DNA of 40,586 nt. Origin: an uncultured Bacteroidales bacterium. Its GTDB lineage: Bacteria; Bacteroidota; Bacteroidia; Bacteroidales; Lentimicrobiaceae. The stretch is from NCBI GenBank assembly GCA_937894795.1, contig CALCQV010000085.1:1-40586 (forward strand). Direction: 5' to 3'. Under the pieces are notes generated by a model that saw only the letters and a program-made list of their open reading frames with translations, had not been told where the DNA came from and did not search any database. Positions 1 to 8,776 of the stretch are shown one piece after another. Position 1 is the stretch's first letter; each line of letters begins with the position of its first letter. Both the position numbers and the translations under genes were made by a program.

Positions 1-113
1 ACGCCTGATAAATTTGTCACATTTTCACTTTTTAATACCCGATATTTGTAAAGTAATTAAACCTCAGGTGCATTGAACTTTCCCGGCTTCATTGTACCAA
101 TCTCACCGAAAAC

Positions 114-146
114 AAAAAAACCTGCAATCCCGGCAGGTTTTTTTTT
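114..146. terminator. Bidirectional rho-independent terminator
   Basis: A run of seven A, then CCTGC (121-125), a 7-base loop, GCAGG (133-137) and a run of nine T form a compact stem flanked by A and T tracts. It can therefore act on either strand. It probably ends a plus-strand transcript coming from outside the window and may also stop minus-strand read-through from the MFS gene. Confidence 0.75.
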
Positions 147-210
147 GCTTCGTCATCTGTAATATGAAGAATTTGACTCCAGCATTTATTAATAGACACC
201 TCTGCTTTCA

Positions 211-247
211 GCAGCAGATACTTCACCTCTAAGCAGCAGATACTTCA
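211..247. repeat. Short direct repeat, 15 bases twice
   Basis: GCAGCAGATACTTCA occurs at 211-225 and again, identically, at 233-247, giving a 22-base period. It lies in non-coding sequence downstream of the MFS gene. No function is evident. Confidence 0.6.
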
Positions 248-263
248 GCTTACATTAAATGAA

Positions 264-305
264 ACAGGTGGTCATTGTTTTTTAAATTTAACAATGACCA
301 CCTGT
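264..305. repeat. Perfect 16-bp inverted repeat (hairpin)
   Basis: ACAGGTGGTCATTGTT (264-279) and its exact reverse complement (290-305) are separated by a 10-base AT-only loop. It sits 36 bases past the stop codon of the minus-strand MFS gene, where it could end or protect that mRNA. It has no adjoining T tract on either strand, so it is not a textbook intrinsic terminator. Confidence 0.7.
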
Positions 306-341
306 CAATCAATTATTCAATGCTCTGTTAGAGCCTTGATA

Positions 342-1745
342 TTATTTCTTTTTGTTGGGAAGTTCCAAACCGTAACCGTACTTCTTGTCAACACTTTTGA
401 GTACAAAACTCAGAATTATGGCAAGTGCGCCAAAAGCGGCAAAAATCAACTCAGGGATGGTATAATTATATTTTGCATCCACTATACCGGCAGTAATCTG
501 TTCTGATACACCAGGATTCGAGGCATTAAGAGCCCAACCAATAAGAATAGGAACGGCAAAGAGGCCAATGTTCTGAATCCAGAAAATACTTCCATAAGCT
601 GATCCCAGGTATCTGTCCTCAACAATCTTTGGCAGTGAAGGCCACATAGACGCAGGCACCAATGAGAAAGCTGTACCTAAAATTACAATGGTACCAATTG
701 CGATAGGCACGTTGAATACATCTGATGGCACAAGTGCAAAAATAAGATGTGATATTGTAAGAAGGATTGCACCATAAAGCATCATAGAAGCACCCTTACC
801 TTTAAAATCGAGGAATGCACCCATGAACGGGGTTAAAATCATAGCACCTATGGGGAAATATGATACATAAGCAGCAGCAGTCTTCATATCAAGATTAAGC
901 TTGGAAACAAGCATATCAGTTGCAAATTTCTGGAATGGGAAAATTGCTGAATAGAATAGGACACATAAACCTGCAATGGCCAGGAAGCCCGGATTAGTGA
1001 ATATCTTTTTCAGATCACTAACCTTGAATTCCTCTTCCGGATCAGAACCAACACTGGTTACGCCCATTTGTTTATCCAGTTTCCTATCCATAAAGGTATA
1101 GATGAAGAAGGTAATGAAACCAATACACAGGAATGCAAGTCCCATGAATACAGCATGTGAAGGACCACCAGCCTCATTGAATATAGGCGACAATCTGAAT
1201 ACGGCAAAAACGCCCAAACGGGCTACTGCCATTTCCAAACCCATTGCAAGTGCCATTTCCTTGCCCTTGAACCACTTAACAATGGTTTTTGAGACCGTAA
1301 TACCAGCCATCTCAACACCAATACCAAAAATTGAAAAACCAAAGAATGCTAGTTTGGCCGAAGCAGGAATACCTGGTAGAAATGAGCCAAGTGTGTTGGC
1401 TAATCCTGATTCTGCAAACCCGGTTGTTAAGGCATAAAACTTCAAACTTGCACCAATTACCATGGTCAATCCGGAAGTGATGAGTGTAAACCGGATACCC
1501 ATTTTATCAAGAATGATACCTGAGAAAATCAGGAAAAATGCGAATACATTAAGGAAAAATTCCGATCCGCCTAACATACCAAAAACTTCAGGACTCCATT
1601 TATATATGGACTCCATGTCTTTTTGCAAAGGAGCTACAACATCAACAAAAAAGTATGCAAAAAACATTGTTGATGCAATCAGTGCGAGAGCAATCCAGCG
1701 TGCGATTGGTGAATCATTGAGTAAAGTACCAACTTTCTCTTTCAT
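342..1745 (-). CDS. Major facilitator superfamily permease
   Basis: A 467-residue integral membrane protein with about 12 hydrophobic segments in two halves split by a charged cytoplasmic loop near residues 215-245, the classic MFS layout. The first half has the inter-helix 2/3 motif region around DKMGIRFT (about residues 80-87), and the second half a matching DFKGKGAS (about 313-320). The first helix begins near residue 16, leaving a short cytoplasmic N-terminus. Length is normal for the family. The overall pattern recalls the MFSD1-like peptide-transporter branch common in Bacteroidota, but that is recollection and the substrate cannot be read from sequence. It is monocistronic: divergent from the alkaline phosphatase gene and followed by the hairpin at 264-305. 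Confidence 0.85.
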   Translation of the reverse strand: MKEKVGTLLNDSPIARWIALALIASTMFFAYFFVDVVAPLQKDMESIYKWSPEVFGMLGGSEFFLNVFAFFLIFSGIILDKMGIRFTLITSGLTMVIGASLKFYALTTGFAESGLANTLGSFLPGIPASAKLAFFGFSIFGIGVEMAGITVSKTIVKWFKGKEMALAMGLEMAVARLGVFAVFRLSPIFNEAGGPSHAVFMGLAFLCIGFITFFIYTFMDRKLDKQMGVTSVGSDPEEEFKVSDLKKIFTNPGFLAIAGLCVLFYSAIFPFQKFATDMLVSKLNLDMKTAAAYVSYFPIGAMILTPFMGAFLDFKGKGASMMLYGAILLTISHLIFALVPSDVFNVPIAIGTIVILGTAFSLVPASMWPSLPKIVEDRYLGSAYGSIFWIQNIGLFAVPILIGWALNASNPGVSEQITAGIVDAKYNYTIPELIFAAFGALAIILSFVLKSVDKKYGYGLELPNKKK

Positions 1746-1874
1746 ACGATTGATTTTAGATTAAATGACTGTTGTGTGGTTATTTTAAGGGCATTTGAGG
1801 CCCCTTGTACTCGCTTAAAGGCCGTAAATGTAATTAGTTTTTCTGTACTATGGTACCGTATGTTTATAAATTAA

Positions 1875-1882
1875 TAATTTTG
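1875..1882 (+). promoter_or_regulatory. Bacteroidota -7 box before alkaline phosphatase
   Basis: TAATTTTG matches the Bacteroidota -7 consensus TAnnTTTG and lies 20 bases before the ATG at 1903. No good -33 TTTG is seen at the usual 19-21 base spacing, so this is a partial match. The strand and position fit transcription of the phosphatase and epimerase genes. Confidence 0.4.
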
Positions 1883-1902
1883 CACCACATTAATTTATTA
1901 TC

Positions 1903-3003
1903 ATGACAACCAGGTATCTAACATTACTTATACTCACTGTAACTCAGGTATTTCTATCGTTTAATTCAGCAGTATCACAAACTGATAACCATAAGAAAAG
2001 CAGCTATCACCGCAATGTTATCCTATTAATTGGTGATGGAATGGGGATTTCCCAACTATATCACGTGATGTCGGCAACACCTGATAAACTGAATGTTACC
2101 CGATGCACCAATACTGCCCTGGTAAAAACCACATCAGCCAATGACGAGGTTACGGATTCAGCGGCCGCAGGAACTGCTATAGCCACCGGCTCCAAAACCA
2201 ATAACGGTTCGATTGGTGTTGATGCAAACAATAAACCACTTGAAAGCATACTTAAAATAGCTGAAAAAAATGGGCTTTCAACGGGCCTTGTAGCTACTTC
2301 CAACATTACACATGCTACCCCTGCTGCATTTGTTGCCTCTGTTGAGCATCGCGGTCAAACAGATCATATTGCCAGGCAGTTTCTTCAAACCGATATTGAC
2401 GTATTTATTGGAGGCGGGTTCAATAGTTTCGCAAAAAGAAAAGACAACATCAACTATATAGATAGCCTGATAGCCACAAATTACAGCATTGCCACTTCAC
2501 TTGATGATCTGGATAAAGTCCACTCAGGTAAACTTGCCGGACTTCTCTATCCCGATCATGCTCCCAAAATGCTTGAAGGACGGGGTGATATGCTGAGCAA
2601 ATCCACCGCAAAAGCCCTTGAACTCCTTTCTCAAAATGGCTCCGGCTTTTTCCTTATGGTTGAAGGCTCACAAATTGATTGGGGCGGACATGACAATGAC
2701 ATAAACTATATTCAAAGTGAACTACTCGACTTTGACAAAGCAGTGGGTATTGCCATTGACTTTGCACTGCAAGACCCTGAAACATTGGTTATTGTTACAG
2801 CCGATCATGAAACAGGTGGCTTAACATTAATAGAAAGCAAAACTGAAAAAGGAAAAATGGTTCCGGCATTTTCAACCGGCGGCCACTCCGGCTCACCGGT
2901 TGGCCTTTATGCTTTTGGCAAAGACGCTGAAAAATTCAACGGTATAATTGATAATACTGATATCTTTAAGTTGATTTTGTCATCTTTCGGATTTAATAAT
3001 TAA
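1903..3003 (+). CDS. Alkaline phosphatase, exported
   Basis: A PhoA-superfamily metal-dependent phosphomonoesterase that releases phosphate from organic esters, probably in the periplasm. A signal peptide covers about residues 1-25 (hydrophobic core, then SAVSQ). Visible motifs are the metal-binding GDGMG with Asp45, the nucleophile in VTDSAAAGTA with Ser86, the SNITHATPAA segment, VEGSQIDWGGHDND and the C-terminal TADHETGG metal-binding segment. All active-site blocks are present in the right order. At 366 residues it is shorter than E. coli PhoA (471), which suggests loss of peripheral insertions rather than truncation. The heptose epimerase gene follows after 16 bases, so the two are probably co-transcribed. 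I see no clear Pho-box. Confidence 0.93.
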   Translation: MTTRYLTLLILTVTQVFLSFNSAVSQTDNHKKSSYHRNVILLIGDGMGISQLYHVMSATPDKLNVTRCTNTALVKTTSANDEVTDSAAAGTAIATGSKTNNGSIGVDANNKPLESILKIAEKNGLSTGLVATSNITHATPAAFVASVEHRGQTDHIARQFLQTDIDVFIGGGFNSFAKRKDNINYIDSLIATNYSIATSLDDLDKVHSGKLAGLLYPDHAPKMLEGRGDMLSKSTAKALELLSQNGSGFFLMVEGSQIDWGGHDNDINYIQSELLDFDKAVGIAIDFALQDPETLVIVTADHETGGLTLIESKTEKGKMVPAFSTGGHSGSPVGLYAFGKDAEKFNGIIDNTDIFKLILSSFGFNN

Positions 3004-3019
3004 CCAAATATCTTCCAGA

Positions 3020-3985
3020 ATGATAATAGTAACAGGAGCCGCAGGTTTTATTGGCAGTTGTTTGATTTCAAGCCTTAATAAGGAAGGATATACTGATATT
3101 GTAGCCGTTGACGACTTTAGTAAAGTAGAAAAGAGCGGCAATCTGAAAGATAAGGTTATAAGGGAAAAGATTGACCGTAAGAAACTCTTCCATTGGTTTA
3201 TTAACAACAGTGATGAAATTGGATTTGTCTTTCACATAGGCGCCAGAACGGATACCACTGAATTCAATGTGAAGGTATTTGACGAACTGAATTTCGGCTA
3301 TTCAAAGAATCTGTTCATTTTATGCAGCCAATATAATATCCCTATTGTGTATGCATCCTCTGCAGCCACTTATGGATTAGGAGAATACGGATACAATGAC
3401 GACCATGGTATTGTGGATAAACTAAAGCCGCTGAATGCCTATGGTGATTCAAAGAACAACTTCGACAAATGGGTTCTTGAACAAATTGAAACACCTCCCT
3501 TTTGGGCGGGCATGAAATTCTTTAATGTGTATGGTCCTAATGAGTATCATAAGGCAAGAATGGCGTCGGTTATATTCCATGCCCATCGTCAGATTATTGA
3601 AAATGGAAGTGTTAAGCTATTCAAATCCCATAAACCTGAATATAAAGACGGTGAGCAATTGAGAGACTTTGTTTATGTGAAGGATGTTGTAAAGGTGCTA
3701 ATCTTCATGATGAAACAGAAACCTGCATCCGGATTATATAATTTGGGTACGGGGAAAGCCCGTTCATTCAATGATCTCGTTAAAGCAACCTTCAATGCCT
3801 TGAGTTGCCCGGTGAAGATTGATTACATTGATACACCTGAGGATATCAGGGAGAAATACCAGTACTTTACAGAGGCAAATATGCAAAAGTTGATCAATGC
3901 CGGTTATACAGATGCTTTTATGTCGCTCGAAGAAGGTATCACTGACTATGTTACCAATTACCTGACCCACAAGTTATACTATTGA
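3020..3985 (+). CDS. hldD: ADP-L-glycero-D-manno-heptose 6-epimerase
   Basis: An extended short-chain dehydrogenase that converts ADP-D-glycero-D-manno-heptose to the L-glycero form, the last step of the nucleotide-activated heptose used for the LPS inner core. The N-terminal Rossmann motif is GAAGFIG (residues 6-12), followed by DDFSK (31-35), which binds NADP. The catalytic set is a Ser/Thr near 113-117 (YASSAATYG), Tyr141 and Lys145 (YGDSK). The segments FFNVYGPNEYHK and QLRDFVYVKDV are typical of HldD. The 321-residue length is normal for the family. The start at 3020 gives the usual glycine-rich motif directly after the first beta strand. It sits 16 bases after the phosphatase stop, probably in one operon. 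A large inverted repeat follows at 4249. Confidence 0.93.
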   Translation: MIIVTGAAGFIGSCLISSLNKEGYTDIVAVDDFSKVEKSGNLKDKVIREKIDRKKLFHWFINNSDEIGFVFHIGARTDTTEFNVKVFDELNFGYSKNLFILCSQYNIPIVYASSAATYGLGEYGYNDDHGIVDKLKPLNAYGDSKNNFDKWVLEQIETPPFWAGMKFFNVYGPNEYHKARMASVIFHAHRQIIENGSVKLFKSHKPEYKDGEQLRDFVYVKDVVKVLIFMMKQKPASGLYNLGTGKARSFNDLVKATFNALSCPVKIDYIDTPEDIREKYQYFTEANMQKLINAGYTDAFMSLEEGITDYVTNYLTHKLYY

Positions 3986-4598
3986 TAGATTTCCTATAAA
4001 GCTTCACTCACTTTGCAAATACCTTAGTAGCTGAAATAGGCAGTGATACCAGGGTACCCACAATAAGCAGATGCCTTTATAGTGTTGCTTTTTTACTTTG
4101 ATCAAGAGGTAATATCGTGGCAACCCTTTCAACTACGGGCTTTTAACCTGCCTTTTATACACCCTGATTAAAAAATGAAATTTAGATTATCTCTTCTGTA
4201 ATCAGCCTACTTGAAATATTGACACTTCATTAATACTCCATTTAGTTCAACTCCAGTACAGGTCCAGTACAAGTCCAGTACAGGTCCAGCTAATACATCA
4301 ATTTACTGGATCTATACTGGAGGTGAACTGGACCTGTACTGGAGTTAGAAAAAATCAATCTCAAATGGATTATATTTAAATCTTGCAAACAAGACAAACC
4401 AATATAGTGATATGATTGAAAGTTGATCAGCCACCATGCAAGGTACAACCAACTATAAACTGATGTTTACTTTAGCCTGGTTCAGACTTGGTTGAACTTA
4501 GAGCCTGTAGTATAAAATGTAGAGAAATGCAAAGAAATGTATGACACTTCAGTGGTTGCTGACATGAAATAAAAATAAAACTGATGAATAAATTGAAA
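3986..4598. other. 613-base intergenic region between convergent genes
   Basis: No gene is supported in any frame. The notable content is the inverted repeat at 4249-4346, built from 11-base units. Elsewhere I see only AT-rich sequence without T-tract terminators. The flanking genes (hldD on plus, merR on minus) converge here, so both 3' ends must be made in this gap. Confidence 0.6.
4249..4346. repeat. Long inverted repeat built from 11-base tandem units
   Basis: The left arm (4249-4289) and right arm (4306-4346) are 41 bases each with a 16-base loop. The outer 20 positions pair perfectly; the inner part has a 5-base mismatched patch (4269-4273) and two further mismatches. The left arm is itself made of tandem 11-base units reading roughly GTCCAGTACAG (4251-4261, 4262-4272, 4273-4283, and a partial fourth). 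It could fold into one long hairpin in RNA from either strand. It may serve as a shared 3' end for hldD and merR or be a REP-like or MITE-like element. No T tract and no transposase are adjacent. Confidence 0.75.
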
Positions 4599-4934
4599 TT
4601 ACAGTTCTTCCTTCAACTCAAGTAGAAAAGCCTTGATATCCTGTAGAGTTTTTACCACCTGATGATTATCAACCACTTCGGCAAAGTTTCCCTTAAGTTT
4701 TTCACGGGCACCCTGTAGGGTATAACCCCGTTCTTTTACCAGATGATAAATGATATGAAAATTATCCACATCAGCTTGCGTAAAGAACCTGTTACCCTTC
4801 TTATTCCTAAATGGTTTGATGATATCAAATTCCTTCTCCCAAAAGCGTATTAATGAAATATTTACATCGAATAAGGCAGCCACTTCACCTATGCGATAAT
4901 AAACCTTCTTAATAACAGGCTTTTTGTAAGGCAT
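4599..4934 (-). CDS. MerR-family transcriptional regulator (short form)
   Basis: A DNA-binding protein with one MerR winged helix-turn-helix: YYRIGEVAALFDVNISLIRFWEKEFD, then the wing segment KGNRFF and the region VKERGYTLQGAREKL. Behind the head there is only a short C-terminal helix (KTLQDIKAFLLELKEEL) for dimerisation and no effector-binding domain, which is typical of this Bacteroidota group. I prefer the ATG at 4934 (111 residues). It lies four bases past the stop of the peptidase gene and gives the short N-terminus usual for homologues. The alternative ATG at 4976 would add 14 residues and overlap the peptidase by 38 bases. Co-transcription with the upstream peptidase is almost certain. 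The target genes are unknown. Confidence 0.88.
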   Translation of the reverse strand: MPYKKPVIKKVYYRIGEVAALFDVNISLIRFWEKEFDIIKPFRNKKGNRFFTQADVDNFHIIYHLVKERGYTLQGAREKLKGNFAEVVDNHQVVKTLQDIKAFLLELKEEL

Positions 4935-4938
4935 AATA

Positions 4939-5910
4939 TTAATCGAGGGTTTGTGATGGTCGTTGTGAAAGCTCAATCATCAATTCATATTCCTCAGGAG
5001 TGAGGTCATTAAAGAAGAAGTTGATTGGATCAATTGCCCTGGAATTTTTATGAACTTCGTAATGGAGATGCGGAGCTGTTGATTTTCCTGTATTACCCAC
5101 TCTACCTATCACCTGTCCACGCACCACTTTCTGGCCTTGCTTCACTTCAATCTTCGAAAGATGAGCATAGAGAGTTTTATAGCCAAAACCATGATCTATT
5201 ACAATGCAATTTCCGTATCCGCCTCTTGATCTTTCAATTTCTGTTACTTTACCATTTCCTGTGGCATAGATGTCAGTGCCTACAGGAGCAGTAAAATCAA
5301 TTCCTTCGTGAAGTTTGGTTACTTTGTAGAACGGGTCAGTTCTATAACCGAAATAGGAACCAATTCTTTTTAATTCCTTGTTTGAAACAGGTTGGATGGC
5401 AGGAATGGAGGCCATCATTTCTTCCTTGCGTTTTGCCAGCTCAAATACTTCATCGTACGATTTTGATTGAACATAGAGCTGACTGGTGATAATATCCAAC
5501 TTTTTCGTGGTACCCTTGATAATATCTGAATTTTTATATCCTTCAAGTTTCTCGTACCTGTCAGCACCACCAAAACCTGCTTTTCTAATGGAAGAAGGGA
5601 TAGGTTCAGATTCAAATATCACTCTATAAATATTGTCATCCCTATCCTGTATATCGGTCAAAACCGCCTGAACTTTATTTAACCTATCATTGAGAATCTT
5701 ATATTGCAGTTCATACTGTTCCAACTCACGTTTCAACATACGTTCTTTTGGCGAATCCAAGAAATTATAAGCCAGCAACAAAACTACAGAAGCAAATACC
5801 ATTCCTGTTGCAACTATTGACAAGAAACGGATAAATTTCTGGCGGAAAGTGACTTTGACTTTCTCTATTTTTAATGATTTAGGATTAAAATGATAACGAA
5901 TCTTTGACAT
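4939..5910 (-). CDS. M23-family metallopeptidase, membrane-anchored
   Basis: A LytM/M23 zinc peptidase expected to cut or help remodel peptidoglycan peptides in the periplasm. Residues 1-26 are cytoplasmic and basic, a single membrane helix spans about 29-50, and a coiled coil covers about 54-90. The M23 domain runs from about 182 to 298. The zinc ligands are all visible: His201 and Asp205 in LHEGIDF and His283 in PHLHYEV, with His250 in YAHL and His281 as further active-site residues, so it is predicted to be an active enzyme rather than a NlpD/EnvC-type activator. The 323-residue length is normal for the Bacteroidota family. It is directly followed by the merR gene, a pairing I recall from many Bacteroidota, and is divergent from alaS. 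Confidence 0.92.
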   Translation of the reverse strand: MSKIRYHFNPKSLKIEKVKVTFRQKFIRFLSIVATGMVFASVVLLLAYNFLDSPKERMLKRELEQYELQYKILNDRLNKVQAVLTDIQDRDDNIYRVIFESEPIPSSIRKAGFGGADRYEKLEGYKNSDIIKGTTKKLDIITSQLYVQSKSYDEVFELAKRKEEMMASIPAIQPVSNKELKRIGSYFGYRTDPFYKVTKLHEGIDFTAPVGTDIYATGNGKVTEIERSRGGYGNCIVIDHGFGYKTLYAHLSKIEVKQGQKVVRGQVIGRVGNTGKSTAPHLHYEVHKNSRAIDPINFFFNDLTPEEYELMIELSQRPSQTLD

Positions 5911-5992
5911 CGAAGTTACTATGAATGAAATCTATAGGCTGTAATCCCTCACTCGATGGAATTGAGTGTGTCGCAAAATTAATATTTTAAAC

Positions 5993-6000
5993 TAAATTTG
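5993..6000 (+). promoter_or_regulatory. Bacteroidota -7 box before alaS
   Basis: TAAATTTG fits TAnnTTTG and lies 61 bases upstream of the alaS ATG. The -33 region is poor: TGTG at 5967-5970 is the nearest candidate. The leader would be about 55 bases. Confidence 0.4.
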
Positions 6001-6061
6001 CAAACCTTAAAATGTTAAATATTGCTCTAATAGCACCCATAAATTCCACAACACGCTGAAT

Positions 6062-8674
6062 ATGAATGCAAAAGAAACACGTCAAAGCTTTCTGAAATTT
6101 TTTGAATCAAAACAACACCATATAGTCACATCGGCACCAATGGTCATAAAAGATGACCCCACGCTAATGTTCACAAATGCCGGTATGAACCAGTTTAAGG
6201 ATATTTTCCTAGGCAACTCTCCGGTTAAATTTGATCGTATAGCCAACACTCAAAAATGTTTACGCGTATCGGGCAAACATAACGACCTGGAAGAGGTTGG
6301 CCATGATACTTACCATCATACTATGTTTGAGATGTTAGGCAACTGGTCGTTTGGTGATTATTTCAAGAAAGAGGCCATTGAATGGGCGTGGGAATTTCTT
6401 ACAGAAGTTGTTAAAATAGACAAGGACCGTATTTATGTAACCATTTTTGGCGGAGACGAAGGTGATAACCTTATGGCCGATATGGAAGCATATGGTTATT
6501 GGGAAAAACATATTGCAAAAGAGAGGATACTCAGAGGAAGCAAGAAAGATAATTTCTGGGAAATGGGTGATTCAGGTCCTTGTGGCCCCTGCTCAGAGAT
6601 TCATGTTGATTTACGTGATGATGAACAAAGAAAAGCCATTGATGGTGCATCGCTGGTTAATGTCGGCGATCCGCTGGTGATTGAAATCTGGAATTTGGTT
6701 TTCATGGAATTCAACAGACTAGCCAATGGTTCTTTGCAATTATTACCCGCCAAACATGTGGATACAGGTATGGGATTTGAGCGACTGTGCATGGTACTGC
6801 AGCACAAGAAATCAAATTATGATACCGATGTATTCCAACCTATTATAAGTGAAATATCAAGAATAAGCAATATTGAATATGGGAAAACACCGGCCACTGA
6901 CGTTGCAATGCGCGTTATTGCAGATCATTTGAGAGCTATTGCTTTTGCCATAGCCGATGGCCAACTGCCTTCAAACAACAAAGCCGGTTATGTAATACGA
7001 CGTATACTCCGCCGTGCCGTTAGATATGGTTACACATTCCTCAACCTGAATCAGCCTTTCATCAATAGATTGGTTCCGGTTCTGATAAGTGAAATGGGCG
7101 ACTACTTTACCGAATTGGTCATTCAGAAAGAACTTATTATTAAAGTAATCACTGAAGAGGAAGCTTCATTCTTGCGCACATTGTCACATGGCATTTCAAA
7201 GTTCAACCAATATATAGCCAATAATCCAACAGCTATCATTTCTGGTGACTTTGCCTTTGAACTATATGATACGTATGGATTCCCCATTGACCTTACCTGT
7301 TTGATGGCCCGTGAGCAGAATCTGGAGGTTGATATGCAATCATTCCAGGAAGGGCTTGAACAACAAAAAGAAAGATCACGTAAAGATGCTTCCGTTGAAG
7401 TAGATGATTGGATGGTAATCATTAATGATAACAAAGAAGTATTTGTTGGCTATGATACGCTTGAAACTGACACCTATATAACAAGGTATCGCAAAGTAAA
7501 CTCGAAAGGCAAATCATACTATCAGGTTGTGTTGGCTGAAACGCCCTTTTATGCTGAATCAGGCGGCCAGGCAGGTGATATAGGTATTATTGAGATCGAT
7601 GGACAACAAATTCATGTTGTTGACACAAAAAAGGAGAACAACCTTATAATACATATCTGTACCGAGGCACCTAAAGATCCCTACAAGCCGGTACATGCAA
7701 TAGTATCAGAAGAGCAAAGGACTACGACAGCCAACAATCACTCAGCCACACACTTACTGCACAAGGCACTGAGAACAGTGTTGGGCACACACGTTGAACA
7801 AAAAGGATCATTCGTGAATCCGGATTATTTGCGGTTTGACTTTGCACACTTCCAGCGAATGAGTGAAAACGAAATTCTGGAAGTTGAGAAAATGGTAAAC
7901 AACCTTATTCGCAAGAATTTTAACAGGCAGGAATGGCGTGATATCCCTATTGAACAAGCCAGAGAAAAGGGAGCCATTGCCTTGTTTGGCGAAAAATATG
8001 GCGATAAGGTACGAATGATAGGCTTTGGTGATTCCATTGAACTATGTGGAGGAACACATGTGCCGGCAACGGGTCAGATTGGATTATTCAAGATTGTATC
8101 AGAATCAGCCATTGCCGCCGGTGTTCGCAGAATTGAAGCAATCACAGGCGAAAAAGCGGAAGCATTTTACTATAAACAGAATGAACTGCTGAATGAAATA
8201 AAACTTTTGTTAAAGAATAATAATGATCCGGCAAAAGCTGCAAAGAACCTGTTGGATGAAAATGCAGAATTAAGGTCAATCATTGAACAAGCCAATGCAG
8301 AGAAGGTGAATAACATTTACCTGCAGCTCTCTGAATCGTACAAACAATATGAAGAATTCAGACTAATAACAGCAAAGGTTAAGCTAGATCCAAATGCCGT
8401 AAGGGATTTAACATTCAAATTGCTGCACGGTGCAGAAGACCTGATAGTGATTATTGGCTCACATTACGAGAACAAGCCACTGTTAACAGCTGCTATATCA
8501 GAGACACTGGTTAAACAAAAAGGATACAATGCTTCAGTGATTATAAAAGAACTGGCCAAAGAAATCAAGGGAGGCGGAGGCGGTCAACCTCATTATGCTT
8601 CAGCCGGAGGTAAAGACATAAACGGACTCGATAATGCAATTGCCAGGGCCGAGAATTTGATACTTACTAAATAA
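6062..8674 (+). CDS. alaS: Alanine--tRNA ligase
   Basis: Charges tRNA-Ala with alanine in the cytoplasm. The N-terminal class II catalytic core begins with the family signature APMVIKDDPTLMFTNAGMNQ and continues through GPCGPCSEIHVD. The editing domain carries the zinc-binding HSATH (His560, His564) and CGGTH (Cys662, His666), so mischarged Ser or Gly can be cleared. The C-Ala domain ends with the glycine-rich GGGGGQPHYASAGG at about 837-850. At 870 residues it is full length. The start at 6062 gives the expected MNAKETRQSFLKFFESK opening. It is preceded by a divergent M23 peptidase gene. No terminator hairpin is obvious after the stop. Confidence 0.98.
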   Translation: MNAKETRQSFLKFFESKQHHIVTSAPMVIKDDPTLMFTNAGMNQFKDIFLGNSPVKFDRIANTQKCLRVSGKHNDLEEVGHDTYHHTMFEMLGNWSFGDYFKKEAIEWAWEFLTEVVKIDKDRIYVTIFGGDEGDNLMADMEAYGYWEKHIAKERILRGSKKDNFWEMGDSGPCGPCSEIHVDLRDDEQRKAIDGASLVNVGDPLVIEIWNLVFMEFNRLANGSLQLLPAKHVDTGMGFERLCMVLQHKKSNYDTDVFQPIISEISRISNIEYGKTPATDVAMRVIADHLRAIAFAIADGQLPSNNKAGYVIRRILRRAVRYGYTFLNLNQPFINRLVPVLISEMGDYFTELVIQKELIIKVITEEEASFLRTLSHGISKFNQYIANNPTAIISGDFAFELYDTYGFPIDLTCLMAREQNLEVDMQSFQEGLEQQKERSRKDASVEVDDWMVIINDNKEVFVGYDTLETDTYITRYRKVNSKGKSYYQVVLAETPFYAESGGQAGDIGIIEIDGQQIHVVDTKKENNLIIHICTEAPKDPYKPVHAIVSEEQRTTTANNHSATHLLHKALRTVLGTHVEQKGSFVNPDYLRFDFAHFQRMSENEILEVEKMVNNLIRKNFNRQEWRDIPIEQAREKGAIALFGEKYGDKVRMIGFGDSIELCGGTHVPATGQIGLFKIVSESAIAAGVRRIEAITGEKAEAFYYKQNELLNEIKLLLKNNNDPAKAAKNLLDENAELRSIIEQANAEKVNNIYLQLSESYKQYEEFRLITAKVKLDPNAVRDLTFKLLHGAEDLIVIIGSHYENKPLLTAAISETLVKQKGYNASVIIKELAKEIKGGGGGQPHYASAGGKDINGLDNAIARAENLILTK

Positions 8675-8710
8675 GACTATATATATGGTTTAATCTGTAT
8701 CGGAAACATT

Positions 8711-8743
8711 TTTGCCGGTGCATTGTTATTTACCTTAATTTCG
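8711..8743 (+). promoter_or_regulatory. Probable promoter of the MerR-B12 gene
   Basis: TTTG at 8711-8714 and TAATTTCG at 8736-8743, 21 bases apart, match the Bacteroidota -33/-7 pattern with one mismatch in the -7 box (C for T). Transcription would start near 8750, downstream of an in-frame ATG at 8723. This supports translation from the ATG at 8777. Confidence 0.45.
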
Positions 8744-8776
8744 AAAACAGCAGTTCTACGACCATCAAAAGGCAAA

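Larger units (their letters stand above)
1..341. other. Intergenic region at window start
   Basis: No gene is supported here. The stretch holds a terminator-like hairpin (114-146), a 15-base direct repeat (211-225 and 233-247) and a perfect 16-bp inverted repeat (264-305). An ORF that begins at 294 on the plus strand is antisense to the MFS gene and has no recognisable features, so I do not call it. The gene that the first terminator serves probably lies to the left of the window. Confidence 0.6.
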
